Shown one piece after another: positions 40,952 through 49,560 of a stretch of 64,000 bases of DNA. The DNA is from Mucilaginibacter tundrae (GTDB taxonomy: Bacteria > Bacteroidota > Bacteroidia > Sphingobacteriales > Sphingobacteriaceae). The translations under genes were made by a program, and so were the position numbers. Below the pieces are notes generated by a model that was given only the letters and a program-made list of their open reading frames with translations, was not told the DNA's origin and did no database searches. Position 1 is the first letter of the stretch. Every line of letters begins with the position of its first letter. Where the stretch lies: the NCBI RefSeq assembly GCF_013408825.1, contig NZ_JACCBZ010000011.1:1-64000 (forward strand). The letters are read 5' to 3'.

Positions 40952-41437
40952 TTAAGATCCTGCGCTGCCAAGCCATAAACCTACGGCAAAAACTATCCCG
41001 CCACCCACAATAACCTGTAGTATGGTGGAGTACAAAGGCGTTTTCATGAATTTGTAACGTATAAAAGCTATTGCAAGTAACTCACATATAACCACTACAT
41101 ATGCAAAGTGTAATGCCCGGTGTAAATCAGGTATAAGGAAAGGAAGTGTATGCAGCATTCCGCCCAATGCGGTGGCGAATGCCGTAATTGCACCACGCGT
41201 TATCGGGCTACCGCGGCCAGTAACTTTACCATCGTCAGATAACGCTTCGGCCAGCCCCATGCTAATCCCCGCGCCTAACGAAGCCGCTAAGCCAACGTAA
41301 AAAGCTTTTATAGGTTGGCCGGTTAAACCGGCAGTTGCAAAAATAGGAGCAAGGGTTGATACCGAGCCATCCATTAATCCAAGTAAACCGGGCTGGATTT
41401 TTTGAATGACAAATTGAGCATCTGATTTTTTAGTCAT
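40952..41437 (-). CDS. VIT1/CCC1-type (DUF2231-free) iron/manganese transporter-like protein
   Basis: 161 residues from ATG 41437 ([14 protein letters not shown]), chosen because the family N-terminus begins just here; a start at 41506 would add a hydrophobic 23-residue leader. Four to five helices. The signature [21 protein letters not shown] matches the first helix of VIT-family transporters, with [20 protein letters not shown] next. The acidic metal-binding loop of the long eukaryotic forms is reduced. It is grouped with the cytochrome b gene, which hints at iron handling. Confidence 0.8.
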   Translation of the reverse strand: MTKKSDAQFVIQKIQPGLLGLMDGSVSTLAPIFATAGLTGQPIKAFYVGLAASLGAGISMGLAEALSDDGKVTGRGSPITRGAITAFATALGGMLHTLPFLIPDLHRALHFAYVVVICELLAIAFIRYKFMKTPLYSTILQVIVGGGIVFAVGLWLGSAGS

Positions 41438-41772
41438 AGTAATAGAGGGGTGATTTAATACCAGCAATACTGTTAAACTTAAAGATAGACTTAAAGTTTG
41501 TAGCAAAACTGAAGTGCAAACAAAATAATTTACTCCGCCGGTTTTTAATAAAATGCCATTTATTAGCTGCTAAAAGCTTTTTTGAATATAGGTTAAAATT
41601 AAAGTAAAAATAAATCTTAAAATATGTGTACGAGCACGCAAAATAATTCTATATATTTGATTTAAAGGTATTGTAGATTGTATATCAATATAATATTATT
41701 TTAACTGGCCTAAACTTTCTTGCGTACCCGAACACATTATTCATCTATTTTATTTATCTAAAACTTTTTCTT
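41438..41772. other. 335-bp divergent intergenic region
   Basis: AT-rich DNA between the VIT-like gene (minus) and the beta-helix lipoprotein gene (plus). It should hold two promoters, but no confident motif is seen. Confidence 0.4.
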
Positions 41773-43344
41773 ATGAAAAAACTATCTCTGTTTTTACTGT
41801 CTGCAGCGCTGCTTGCCGGCTGCAACAAATCTGTTGTAAAACCAACTTCATCAACCCTCAATTCAACCGGGAATGTAAAAAGCGCTCTTAGCGGGCCCGG
41901 TACCAATTATTATGTTAATGCTTCAACCGGGAATGATTCAAACACTGGGCTTTCCACATCGGTTCCGCTAAAAACTATCCAGGCGGCATTAAACAAAACC
42001 ACCGAAGGAGCGGCCGCGACAATCAACGTTCTCGCCGGGACTTATTCCGAGCGGATCAACTTCCCGCATTCAGGTTTGTCTACTACCGCGCCGATTACGT
42101 TGACGAATTATTCAGGCGCCGTTGTTAATCTTGATGGTACCAGCACTAATGGGGGTACTAATGCCAATATGATTAATATTAGCAGCAAAAGCCATATTCA
42201 TATTAATGGTATCGGTGTTCAAAATAACATCTTCTCCTTTGCTGTAGGTATTAATGTTGTTGGACAAGGTACGGATGTGCAGATAAATGACTGCACCATC
42301 CACAACGTAGGCTGGACAACCAGCCAGACGGCCGTACCAACATCGTCAAATAATGCACATGCTATTTTTATTGAGGGCACAGGTACTTCAAGGGCATTAG
42401 CTTACAGCAACGTTTATATTGGCTATAACACGGTTTATGGTTGCGCTACAGGTTATAGCGAGGCGGTGACTTTAACTGGCAATGTAAACAATTTTTTATT
42501 GGAGCATAATGTAGTGCATGATATTACCAATATTGGGATTGATATGTCGGGCCATTACAGCTATACAGGCGCACCTGACAGTGTAAATTACGCAATGGGT
42601 GGAAACGTTAATTATAACACGGTTTATAATTGTGTATCGCAGGTTGCAACATCAGGTGGTATTTATGTTGATGGTGGCTCTTACATTAACATACAAGGCA
42701 ATACTTGTTACGGTAATGGCGCAGGTATGACCGTAGGTTGCGAAAACAATGGCTACACCGCTACCGGCATTAATGTACGCGATAACTTCATTTACAATAA
42801 TGTAACCGCTGGTATAATATACGGTTCAAACCAGGCGAGCAGCAAGGTTACCTATTCAACATTATCGGGCAATACTTTTTATGATAACTACTCAGTGGGG
42901 GGGTATGGCGGCGAGGTTGAATACCAAAATACAGATCATTTAAACGTGTTTGATAACATCATCGAATCACGCAGCAATGTTGTTATCATAGCTTTATCAG
43001 GTTATACTTCAACAAATCTAACTATGAATTATGATGACTATTATACTTTAAGCGCATCATCAGGCACAATTACATTTGACTGGGGCGGCATTAATGGAGG
43101 TGGTTATTATTCATTCGCGACTTTCCAATCAGGAACAAGCCTGGAAACAAACGGATTTTATAATATCCCGGGTTTTACAACCGCAAGTTTGCCAACTCCT
43201 AATCTGCATTTATCCAGTACATCTGTTTGTATAAATGCCGGCTTACCGGGTTACGTAGCAGCAACAGGCGAACTTGATATTGACGGACAAGCACGCGTTC
43301 AAAACTCCAGAGTTGATATAGGCGCTGATGAAACATCGCACTAA
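41773..43344 (+). CDS. Right-handed parallel beta-helix lipoprotein
   Basis: 523 residues. Lipobox LLAGCNKS with C17. The body (60-450) carries repeated Asn-ladder rungs such as NYNTVYNCVS, INIQGNTCYGNG, INVRDNFIYNN and STLSGNTFYDN, which fit a right-handed parallel beta-helix of the polysaccharide lyase/choice-of-anchor type. The C-terminal LDIDGQARVQNSRVDIGADE is the common end of such proteins. It is probably surface-exposed and acts on or binds a polysaccharide; no catalytic residues can be assigned. Confidence 0.88.
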   Translation: MKKLSLFLLSAALLAGCNKSVVKPTSSTLNSTGNVKSALSGPGTNYYVNASTGNDSNTGLSTSVPLKTIQAALNKTTEGAAATINVLAGTYSERINFPHSGLSTTAPITLTNYSGAVVNLDGTSTNGGTNANMINISSKSHIHINGIGVQNNIFSFAVGINVVGQGTDVQINDCTIHNVGWTTSQTAVPTSSNNAHAIFIEGTGTSRALAYSNVYIGYNTVYGCATGYSEAVTLTGNVNNFLLEHNVVHDITNIGIDMSGHYSYTGAPDSVNYAMGGNVNYNTVYNCVSQVATSGGIYVDGGSYINIQGNTCYGNGAGMTVGCENNGYTATGINVRDNFIYNNVTAGIIYGSNQASSKVTYSTLSGNTFYDNYSVGGYGGEVEYQNTDHLNVFDNIIESRSNVVIIALSGYTSTNLTMNYDDYYTLSASSGTITFDWGGINGGGYYSFATFQSGTSLETNGFYNIPGFTTASLPTPNLHLSSTSVCINAGLPGYVAATGELDIDGQARVQNSRVDIGADETSH

Positions 43345-43376
43345 AACAAGCTCTTTCTGATCCTACATCTATGATT

Positions 43377-43410
43377 AAAGCCTTGCTATTAATTTAGCAA
43401 GGCTTTTTTA
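43377..43410 (+). terminator. Terminator after the beta-helix gene
   Basis: AAAGCCTTGCT pairs perfectly with AGCAAGGCTTT around an 8-base loop and is followed by TTTTA. Confidence 0.85.
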
Positions 43411-43433
43411 ATAACGAGTGGCAACGGTGCGAT

Positions 43434-43676
43434 CTATTCAGACACATGATCGCCTACCGTTTTAACGGTATCTTTTGATACACCGGTTTTTCCGCTGATA
43501 AAATTCGATACCAGGTTTTTAAACTCGTCTTTCAACCTATGCGATATGGAGTTACGTACTTCGTTACCGCTTTCGGTTAAATATAAATAGGCAAGCGCAC
43601 CTGCGCCTGCAGCCGCTACTACTGAAGTTACAGCAATAAGGCCTGTGTTTTTCTGTTTTACAAATGGATTTTTCAT
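43434..43676 (-). CDS. YtxH-like small envelope protein
   Basis: 80 residues: a basic start, one transmembrane helix (about 13-33, LIAVTSVVAAAGAGALAYLYL), then an amphipathic helix with TESGNEVRNSISHRLKDEFKNL. The layout matches YtxH-type stress proteins, which are of unknown function. A second family member lies at 56076. Single gene, convergent with the beta-helix lipoprotein gene. Confidence 0.7.
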   Translation of the reverse strand: MKNPFVKQKNTGLIAVTSVVAAAGAGALAYLYLTESGNEVRNSISHRLKDEFKNLVSNFISGKTGVSKDTVKTVGDHVSE

Positions 43677-43901
43677 ACCAGTTTAACAAGCTATTTTCAG
43701 TAAGGTTTAAATTTTAATATAAAGATTGTTTTATGTGATGAAATAGCCTCCAGCGATTCCTGCGCTGATGCGAGAGAAAGAATATCAAAAGAAAACAACC
43801 CCATTACCGATTGTGAGCCGTATCTTATAATTATAGCGTTCGTTATCACCAAACTTAAACTCTTATGTATTGTTATTGCATAACAATTAGCATTTAAGTT
43901 T

Positions 43902-45017
43902 ATGGTAGTAAAACAATACCCTTTCTATATTAAAGCCACAGTAATACTTATAGGGCTGTTTTACCTGGTGAATATATTAAGCGCGTTAAGCAGCATATTA
44001 GTGCCTTTTGCATTCGCGGTTTTGTTTTCTATTTTATTGAATCCGCTATACAATCGCCTGCTCGGTTTAAAAATGCCTAAACCGCTTGCTGTATTGCTTA
44101 CCCTGCTGGCAGGCCTGATTTTTACTGCCTTGGTTGTTTACTTGCTATCAACCCAAATGATGCAGTTCGGGCAATCTTTCCCAATTCTTAAGGTGAAATT
44201 TGGACAAATGATAGATAGCCTGGAGCAATACATTAGCTTGCAGTTTGGTGTATCAACACAAAAACAGGTTTTATTTATAAAAAACGCGATCAATAGCAGC
44301 GAAGCATCCATCGGCGCCTTAATAGGAACTATATTCGGCACATTGAGTGTGATGATCCTTATCCCTATTTATATTTTTATGCTACTGCTATATAAAACAC
44401 TCATTCTCAACTTTTTATACGAGGTTTTTTCAGAAGAACACTCCAAACGTGTTGCTGAAGTGTTAGCGCAAACCAAAACCGCTATACAAAGCTATATTGT
44501 AGGTTTACTCATTGAAATGATCATCGTATCAGCCTTAAACTCTATCGCGCTCATAATTCTTGGGGTTAAATATGCCATATTGCTGGGCGTTATAGGCGGC
44601 ATAATCAATATACTGCCATATATTGGCGGTTTTGTAGCCATATTATTACCGGTGCTGATAGCCACGGTTACTAAAGATGGTTATTCTACACAGGTAGAAG
44701 TTATTATAGCCTATTTACTGATCCAATTTGTAGATAGTAATATTATTTTTCCGCGATTTGTATCAGTGAAGGTACAGATCAATGCCTTGATATCGCTAAT
44801 TGTGGTATTCCTCGGTAATGCCATGTGGGGCGTAGCGGGCATGTTTTTAATGCTGCCGATAGTTGCGGTAATGAAAATAATCTTCGACCGTGTAGACGAC
44901 CTCAAACCCTGGGGCAAACTCCTCGGCGACGAAGTACCCGTATACCACATGGGCCAGGTTTGGGGCAAACGAAGAGGCAGAAAGAAAGCTGTTGTGTTAG
45001 AAGAAGCCGTTAATTAA
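43902..45017 (+). CDS. AI-2E family transporter (UPF0118)
   Basis: 371 residues with seven to eight helices. Family signatures are VPFAFAVLFSILLNPLYNRL near 35-55, IPIYIFMLLLYK near 150, and GVIGGIINILPYIGGFVAILLPVLIA near 225-250, with the conserved P-Y-x-G. The basic C-terminal tail (KRRGRKK) is cytoplasmic. Members export small molecules or act as sodium/proton antiporters; the substrate is unknown. Confidence 0.93.
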   Translation: MVVKQYPFYIKATVILIGLFYLVNILSALSSILVPFAFAVLFSILLNPLYNRLLGLKMPKPLAVLLTLLAGLIFTALVVYLLSTQMMQFGQSFPILKVKFGQMIDSLEQYISLQFGVSTQKQVLFIKNAINSSEASIGALIGTIFGTLSVMILIPIYIFMLLLYKTLILNFLYEVFSEEHSKRVAEVLAQTKTAIQSYIVGLLIEMIIVSALNSIALIILGVKYAILLGVIGGIINILPYIGGFVAILLPVLIATVTKDGYSTQVEVIIAYLLIQFVDSNIIFPRFVSVKVQINALISLIVVFLGNAMWGVAGMFLMLPIVAVMKIIFDRVDDLKPWGKLLGDEVPVYHMGQVWGKRRGRKKAVVLEEAVN

Positions 45018-45029
45018 ATAACAGCTCGG

Positions 45030-45248
45030 TTATCCATTTAAAAGGTCATTAACATACAACCGAACAGCAGGAAAATATTTTGCCAATGTTTTGTAGCCGA
45101 AATGAAAGATCCATATTAGTAAACCAATAACTGCCGCTATGATCAGGGCTATAATAAAGCCAGCTTTAAAGGCGTCCTCCATCAAACCGCAACCCGATAA
45201 TGAGGTGGCTAAAAAAAAGCATATTACCGGTAAAATTAATTTTTTCAT
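45030..45248 (-). CDS. Small lipoprotein with a transmembrane helix
   Basis: 72 residues. Lipobox LSGCGLME with C20, then a long hydrophobic helix at about 31-50 (FIIALIIAAVIGLLIWIF) and a basic tail. A lipid anchor combined with a membrane helix is unusual and suggests tight inner-membrane association. No family is recognised. Convergent with the AI-2E gene, 12 bp between stops. Confidence 0.6.
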   Translation of the reverse strand: MKKLILPVICFFLATSLSGCGLMEDAFKAGFIIALIIAAVIGLLIWIFHFGYKTLAKYFPAVRLYVNDLLNG

Positions 45249-45370
45249 AGCGATAGATGTTAATGACTACAGTTTGACTTATGAGTTTTGATATTAACTA
45301 TCGTGTTATGATTTTGTTGTAAAAAATGTAAGTTTTATCAACAAATCGGCGCAAACACTAATCTTATCAA

Positions 45371-45943
45371 TTAAATCATCCTCCTAAAAGTCAAATTAAC
45401 CCTCGGCTCCGCAATTCGCTTGCTCTTCGGCAACGAATGTAGCCAATTACTTTGCGTAGCACCTTTCATAATCAGCAAGCTCCCATTCTCCAATAAAACA
45501 GAGTGCGTTTCTTTGCTGATGCGATGTTTCAAGCTAAACTTCCGCTCCGCGCCAAAACTCAGCGAAGCAATAGCCGAATCCTTGCCGAGTGATTTTTCAT
45601 CATCGCTGTGCCATGCCATGCCCTCGTTACCATCGTGGTACAGGTTAAGCAGGCAGGAATTAAATACTTCTCCGGTTATTTGTTCTGTCAGCTTTTTAAG
45701 TTCCAATAATTCCGGCGTCCAGCTTAAAGCCTGTTTCGTTGTGCCCGAATATTTATAAGAGTAACCATCATCACCATACCAGGCCACTTTTCGTTTAGTA
45801 GTGATGTGCCTGCCGAAGATAATTGCTTCATCATTTTTCCATTCAATTGTTTCGAGTAAAGTTTTTAGATAGGAATCTGCCTCATCATCAGTCGTCAGTT
45901 TACCATAATATATTACCAGGCCATCGTTGTTAATTATCTCCAT
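45371..45943 (-). CDS. alkB: AlkB-type DNA repair dioxygenase
   Basis: 190 residues. A Fe(II)/2-oxoglutarate enzyme that removes alkyl groups from damaged bases. Seen: ARKV-like KVAWYGDDGYSYKYSG, LLNLYHDGNEGMAWHSDDEKSLG with the H-x-D iron ligands, FGAERKFSLKH, and the C-terminal LHSLPKSKRIAEPRVNLTFR supplying the third His and 2-oxoglutarate-binding Arg. The length and motifs fit the ALKBH2/3-like bacterial group. Single gene. Confidence 0.95.
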   Translation of the reverse strand: MEIINNDGLVIYYGKLTTDDEADSYLKTLLETIEWKNDEAIIFGRHITTKRKVAWYGDDGYSYKYSGTTKQALSWTPELLELKKLTEQITGEVFNSCLLNLYHDGNEGMAWHSDDEKSLGKDSAIASLSFGAERKFSLKHRISKETHSVLLENGSLLIMKGATQSNWLHSLPKSKRIAEPRVNLTFRRMI

Positions 45944-46002
45944 GGCACAAAAGTAAAACAGTAATCCTTGTGTAAAAACCCGGTTCTTGCGGTAAAATTG
46001 GC

Positions 46003-46031
46003 TTTGGTTAAATTATTAAGTTTAATATTTG
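46003..46031 (+). promoter_or_regulatory. Possible Bacteroidota-type promoter
   Basis: TTTG (46003) and AATATTTG (46024) separated by 17 bp resemble the TTTG/TAnnTTTG elements of the Bacteroidota primary sigma factor, with one mismatch, about 40 bp before the metallophosphoesterase start. Confidence 0.35.
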
Positions 46032-46071
46032 CCGAAACATTGTAAGGCCGATAGCCTTAGGTATTTATAAC

Positions 46072-47250
46072 ATGAAACAAAGAATCCCCTTTATTATACT
46101 CATTTGGCTTATAGCCGACGTTTATTTCTTCCACGCTGTTAAAATCCTGACTGATAATTCTGCCATTGCCACCTGGATCTACTGGATGATCGATGTGCTG
46201 CTTATTGGAGGCATCATCCTGTTTATGTTTGTCCGCAGAATAGGCCGTAACCCCGCGATTATTTCCATATTGATGGCAGGGTTGCTACTATCAGCTGTAC
46301 CGAAGATCCTGGCGCTGCCTGTTTTATTGATGGAGGACATTATTCGCCTGTTCCTTAACTTCCCGCCAAGGCAGTTTTGGGTGAGCGCGCTGGCTGCGGT
46401 TGTAGCGGCAGTTCCGTTCTTCAGTTTGTTGTATGGGATGATCGGCGGGCGACATAATTATAAAGTGCATAGGATCACCTTGCCATTCACCGATCTGCCG
46501 GAGGCTTTTGATGGCTTTACCATAACACAGTTATCGGATATCCATTCAGGCAGTTTCACCAGCAAAAAAGGTGTCGAAAAAGGCATCAGCATGGTAAACG
46601 CCCAAAATAGCGACCTCCTTTTATTTACAGGCGACTTGGTGAACAACCTTGCATCAGAAATGGATCCCTGGATCGAATCATTCGCTAAGCTGAAAGCTAA
46701 AGTGGGCAAATACTCGGTATTAGGTAACCACGATTACGGAAGTTACTCCAAATGGCCTTCAAAAAAGGATGAAGCAGATAACCTGGCCCGCCTTAAAGAA
46801 GTTCATAAAGAAATTGGCTTTAAATTATTACTTAACCAATCGGTACAAATTGAAAAAGGCAGCGAGAAAATTGCGTTGATAGGCGTGGAAAACTGGGGTA
46901 AAGGCGGTTTCCAAAAATATGGCGACCTGACCAAAGCCACCGCCAATGTAGCGGACAGCGAGTTCAAGATCCTCATGTCGCACGACCCGTCACACTGGGA
47001 GGCGAAAACCTTAGAGCACGAAAAGCATATCAATTTGGCGCTTGCAGGCCATACGCACGGCATGCAGTTTGGTATTGAATTATTTGGATTTAAATGGAGC
47101 CCAGTTAAATATGTTTATGAGCAGTGGGCTGGCCTTTACAAACGCGGCGAGAAATATTTATACGTAAATCGTGGTTTCGGTTTCATAGGCTTTAAGGGTA
47201 GGGTAGGCATTTGGCCCGAGATAACCGTAATTACTTTAAAAAGTATTTAA
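46072..47250 (+). CDS. Membrane-bound metallophosphoesterase
   Basis: 392 residues. Three to four N-terminal helices (1-125) are followed by a calcineurin-like domain. All five metal motifs are visible: ITQLSDIHSGS, LLFTGDLVNN, SVLGNHDYG, LMSHDPSHW and LALAGHTHGMQFG. This is the YaeI/YkuE-type subgroup, thought to act on lipid or UDP-sugar phosphates at the membrane. Single gene. Confidence 0.93.
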   Translation: MKQRIPFIILIWLIADVYFFHAVKILTDNSAIATWIYWMIDVLLIGGIILFMFVRRIGRNPAIISILMAGLLLSAVPKILALPVLLMEDIIRLFLNFPPRQFWVSALAAVVAAVPFFSLLYGMIGGRHNYKVHRITLPFTDLPEAFDGFTITQLSDIHSGSFTSKKGVEKGISMVNAQNSDLLLFTGDLVNNLASEMDPWIESFAKLKAKVGKYSVLGNHDYGSYSKWPSKKDEADNLARLKEVHKEIGFKLLLNQSVQIEKGSEKIALIGVENWGKGGFQKYGDLTKATANVADSEFKILMSHDPSHWEAKTLEHEKHINLALAGHTHGMQFGIELFGFKWSPVKYVYEQWAGLYKRGEKYLYVNRGFGFIGFKGRVGIWPEITVITLKSI

Positions 47251-47310
47251 ATCCTTTATGAAACATCACAAACATTTTTAACTTTGTGGCGTAATACCAC
47301 AATACAGAAC

Positions 47311-47544
47311 ATGAAAAAAGCAGGCTTAACAATAATGTTACTAATGGCAATCGCCATGATTACGTTCACTATCGTATTTAACCATGGCACAACTGATAAC
47401 GCAGTTGATTCGGGCGGCTTTTGGGCATATATGTACGGTATGACTTCTGTGCCATGGCCTACATTTGCTGCCGGTACTGTATTTTTAATGGGCCTTACCA
47501 TGTATATGTCATCATGGGAGCAAAAAGCTCAGCGCTACAAATAA
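47311..47544 (+). CDS. Small membrane protein
   Basis: 77 residues from the ATG at 47311 (MKKAGLTIMLLM); an upstream TTG is unlikely. It has two helices (about 4-22 and 48-68), with a conserved-looking aromatic loop GGFWAYMYGMTSVPWPTF between them. No family is recognised. A clear terminator follows. Confidence 0.65.
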   Translation: MKKAGLTIMLLMAIAMITFTIVFNHGTTDNAVDSGGFWAYMYGMTSVPWPTFAAGTVFLMGLTMYMSSWEQKAQRYK

Positions 47545-47567
47545 TCTAAAGATATTTTTATATACAG

Positions 47568-47592
47568 AATGCCGCTATATGCGGCATTTTTT
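47568..47592 (+). terminator. Terminator after the small membrane protein gene
   Basis: AATGCCGC pairs with GCGGCATT around a 5-base loop and is followed by TTTTG. Confidence 0.85.
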
Positions 47593-47768
47593 GTTTGGTT
47601 TTTGTTGCTATTATAGATTTTAGGAATAAAATTCAGTCGCCATCTGCAAACAATAACGATTAATTTGGTTTGTATATTTACATTTAGTTGTTTAGGTCGG
47701 TTATAAATCATTTTAATCAGGAAGGCAACCGACATGTACTAAAACTACGTACTTATATAAAAAATTAT

Positions 47769-48827
47769 ATGCCTTCTATAACAGCAGTCTCTAAAATTGA
47801 ACTCCCCTATAAAATATCTCAGCAGGAAGTAAAAGAACAAGCCCAATTAATGTTCTCGGCTAATTTCCCCCAAACCAACAGGCTGATTTTTGCTTTTGAT
47901 AATACCGAGATCAAAACCCGTAACTTTTGCAAACCGCTTTCCTACTATACCAGCAATACTACTTTTGAAGAACGTAACATAGCCTATATCAATACCGCTT
48001 TAGAATATTCGGTACAAGCAGTGGAAGATGTGATCAAAAAAGCTAACATCAACAAAGATGATATTACTGATATCATTTTCCTCTCAACCAGCGGACTGGC
48101 CACGCCCAGTTTAGATGCGCTGATCATTAACAAAATGAGGCTTAATCCCAATATTCGCCGTATGCCGATATGGGGCTTGGGTTGCGCGGGTGGCGTATCA
48201 GGCATGGCAAAGGCCAATGCCTTCGCGCAAGCAAACCCCGACGCGGTTGTGCTTTTAGTAGCAGTTGAACTTTGTTCATTAACATTAATCAAAAGCGATT
48301 ACAGTAAAAGTAATTTTATTGGGTCGAGCCTATTTTCTGATGGTATAGCGGCCTGTATTATCAAAGGCGATAACCATGGCATAGATAAAGCGGTTACTTA
48401 TTTTGATGCCAGCAGCAAGTTATATTATGATTCGCTGGATGTGATGGGCTGGGAGTTTCAGGACACTGGCTTTAAAGTTCTATTCTCTAAAGATATTCCA
48501 ACCTTCATTAATGAGCATGTGCTGGAAGATATTACACTGTTCCTGCAAAAGCACAACCTGCAATTAAGCGATATCAAGAATTTTATCTTTCATCCCGGAG
48601 GTAAAAAAGTTTTAGATGCTTACGCGGATGCTTTGCCAGTTGAAGGCGACTTTTTAAAGAAAACCCGCGAGGTAATGAATGATAACGGCAACATGTCGAG
48701 CGTTACTGTGCTATACGTGTTAGAAAAATTTATGGAGCAGGGGTTTGAGGATGGTTACGGATTGATGATGGCTATGGGGCCGGGTTTTTCGAGCGAGATG
48801 GTTTTACTGAAAATGAAGAACAAATAA
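47769..48827 (+). CDS. Type III polyketide synthase (chalcone/stilbene synthase family)
   Basis: 352 residues from ATG 47769. A homodimeric ketosynthase that condenses malonyl-CoA onto an acyl-CoA starter. The catalytic triad is C139 in WGLGCAGGVSG, H275 in FIFHPGGKK and N308 in NDNGNMSSV. The GPGFSSE near the C-terminus is also family-specific. It is followed by an ICMT-type methyltransferase gene, the arrangement known for alkylpyrone/alkylresorcinol synthesis and O-methylation (Bacillus bpsA-bpsB), so the product is probably a long-chain pyrone or resorcinol. Confidence 0.93.
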   Translation: MPSITAVSKIELPYKISQQEVKEQAQLMFSANFPQTNRLIFAFDNTEIKTRNFCKPLSYYTSNTTFEERNIAYINTALEYSVQAVEDVIKKANINKDDITDIIFLSTSGLATPSLDALIINKMRLNPNIRRMPIWGLGCAGGVSGMAKANAFAQANPDAVVLLVAVELCSLTLIKSDYSKSNFIGSSLFSDGIAACIIKGDNHGIDKAVTYFDASSKLYYDSLDVMGWEFQDTGFKVLFSKDIPTFINEHVLEDITLFLQKHNLQLSDIKNFIFHPGGKKVLDAYADALPVEGDFLKKTREVMNDNGNMSSVTVLYVLEKFMEQGFEDGYGLMMAMGPGFSSEMVLLKMKNK

Positions 48828-48841
48828 TTAATAATGCAAAT

Positions 48842-48930
48842 TGTCATTCTGAACGAAGTGAAGAATCTTCTTCGCCAAGCATAACCGCTTTGCAAATTGT
48901 AGAAGATTTCTCCCTCTGGTCGAAATGACA
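48842..48930. repeat. GTCATTCTGA-type inverted repeat (copy 1)
   Basis: TGTCATTCTGAACGAAGTG...AGAATCT at the left and a degenerate TCGAAATGACA at the right. It lies between the polyketide synthase and methyltransferase genes. Confidence 0.75.
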
Positions 48931-48943
48931 TTAAAATAGACCT

Positions 48944-49435
48944 ATGTATTTCATTACTTTCATTCTATTCGTTATCGTTCAGCGTTTATCAGAACTATAC
49001 ATCGCTAAAGGCAATGAAAAATGGCTGCGTTCCCAAGGCGCGGTAGAGTACGGCAAAGAACATTACCCGTTTATAGTAGCCCTTCATACGCTATTTATTA
49101 TTGCGATGATAGTAGAGTATATGCTACGCGGCAACCGTCCAATTGACTTTGTATTACTGATATTATTTATTCTATTGCTGTTATTTAAATTTTGGGCGCT
49201 ATCCTCATTAGGTAAATATTGGAACACCAAAATATTTCGTGTTCCCGGCGCTGGTCCGGTAAAAAAAGGGCCGTATAAGCTATTTAAGCATCCCAATTAT
49301 TTTATTGTGGTTTGTGAAATAGCGATCATTCCAATGGTGTTTCATTTATATTATACCGCTATTATTTTTACGGTGCTGAACGCGATCATGCTGACGGTAA
49401 GGATTAAGGTTGAGAATAGGGTTTGGGAAAAATAA
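48944..49435 (+). CDS. ICMT-family (isoprenylcysteine carboxyl methyltransferase-like) methyltransferase
   Basis: 163 residues with four to five helices. The SAM-binding signature GPYKLFKHPNYFIVVCEIAIIP and the C-terminal VRIKVENRVW (N-E-x2-L-like) match the phospholipid methyltransferase/ICMT superfamily. No prenylated protein system exists in bacteria. Its position after the type III polyketide synthase supports a role in O-methylating that lipid product in the membrane. A repeat of about 90 bp separates the two genes. Confidence 0.88.
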   Translation: MYFITFILFVIVQRLSELYIAKGNEKWLRSQGAVEYGKEHYPFIVALHTLFIIAMIVEYMLRGNRPIDFVLLILFILLLLFKFWALSSLGKYWNTKIFRVPGAGPVKKGPYKLFKHPNYFIVVCEIAIIPMVFHLYYTAIIFTVLNAIMLTVRIKVENRVWEK

Positions 49436-49470
49436 AAGAGGCTTGATTCTAAAACCAAGCCTCTTTTAAA
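49434..49470 (+). terminator. Terminator overlapping the methyltransferase stop
   Basis: AAAAGAGGCTTG pairs perfectly with CAAGCCTCTTTT around a 10-base loop; the left arm begins in the stop codon. Confidence 0.85.
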
Positions 49471-49473
49471 AAT

Positions 49474-49548
49474 TGTCATTCTGAGCGTAGTGAAGAATCT
49501 GTAAAGTAGTTTACACCGTACAGATTCTTCGCTGCGCTCAGAATGACA
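49474..49548. repeat. GTCATTCTGA-type inverted repeat (copy 2)
   Basis: TGTCATTCTGAGCGTAGTGAAG...AATCT and its inverse AGATTCTTCGCTGCGCTC...ATGACA form arms of about 28 bp around a short centre, just past the methyltransferase terminator. Confidence 0.85.
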
Positions 49549-49560
49549 AAGGGGTGTGTT

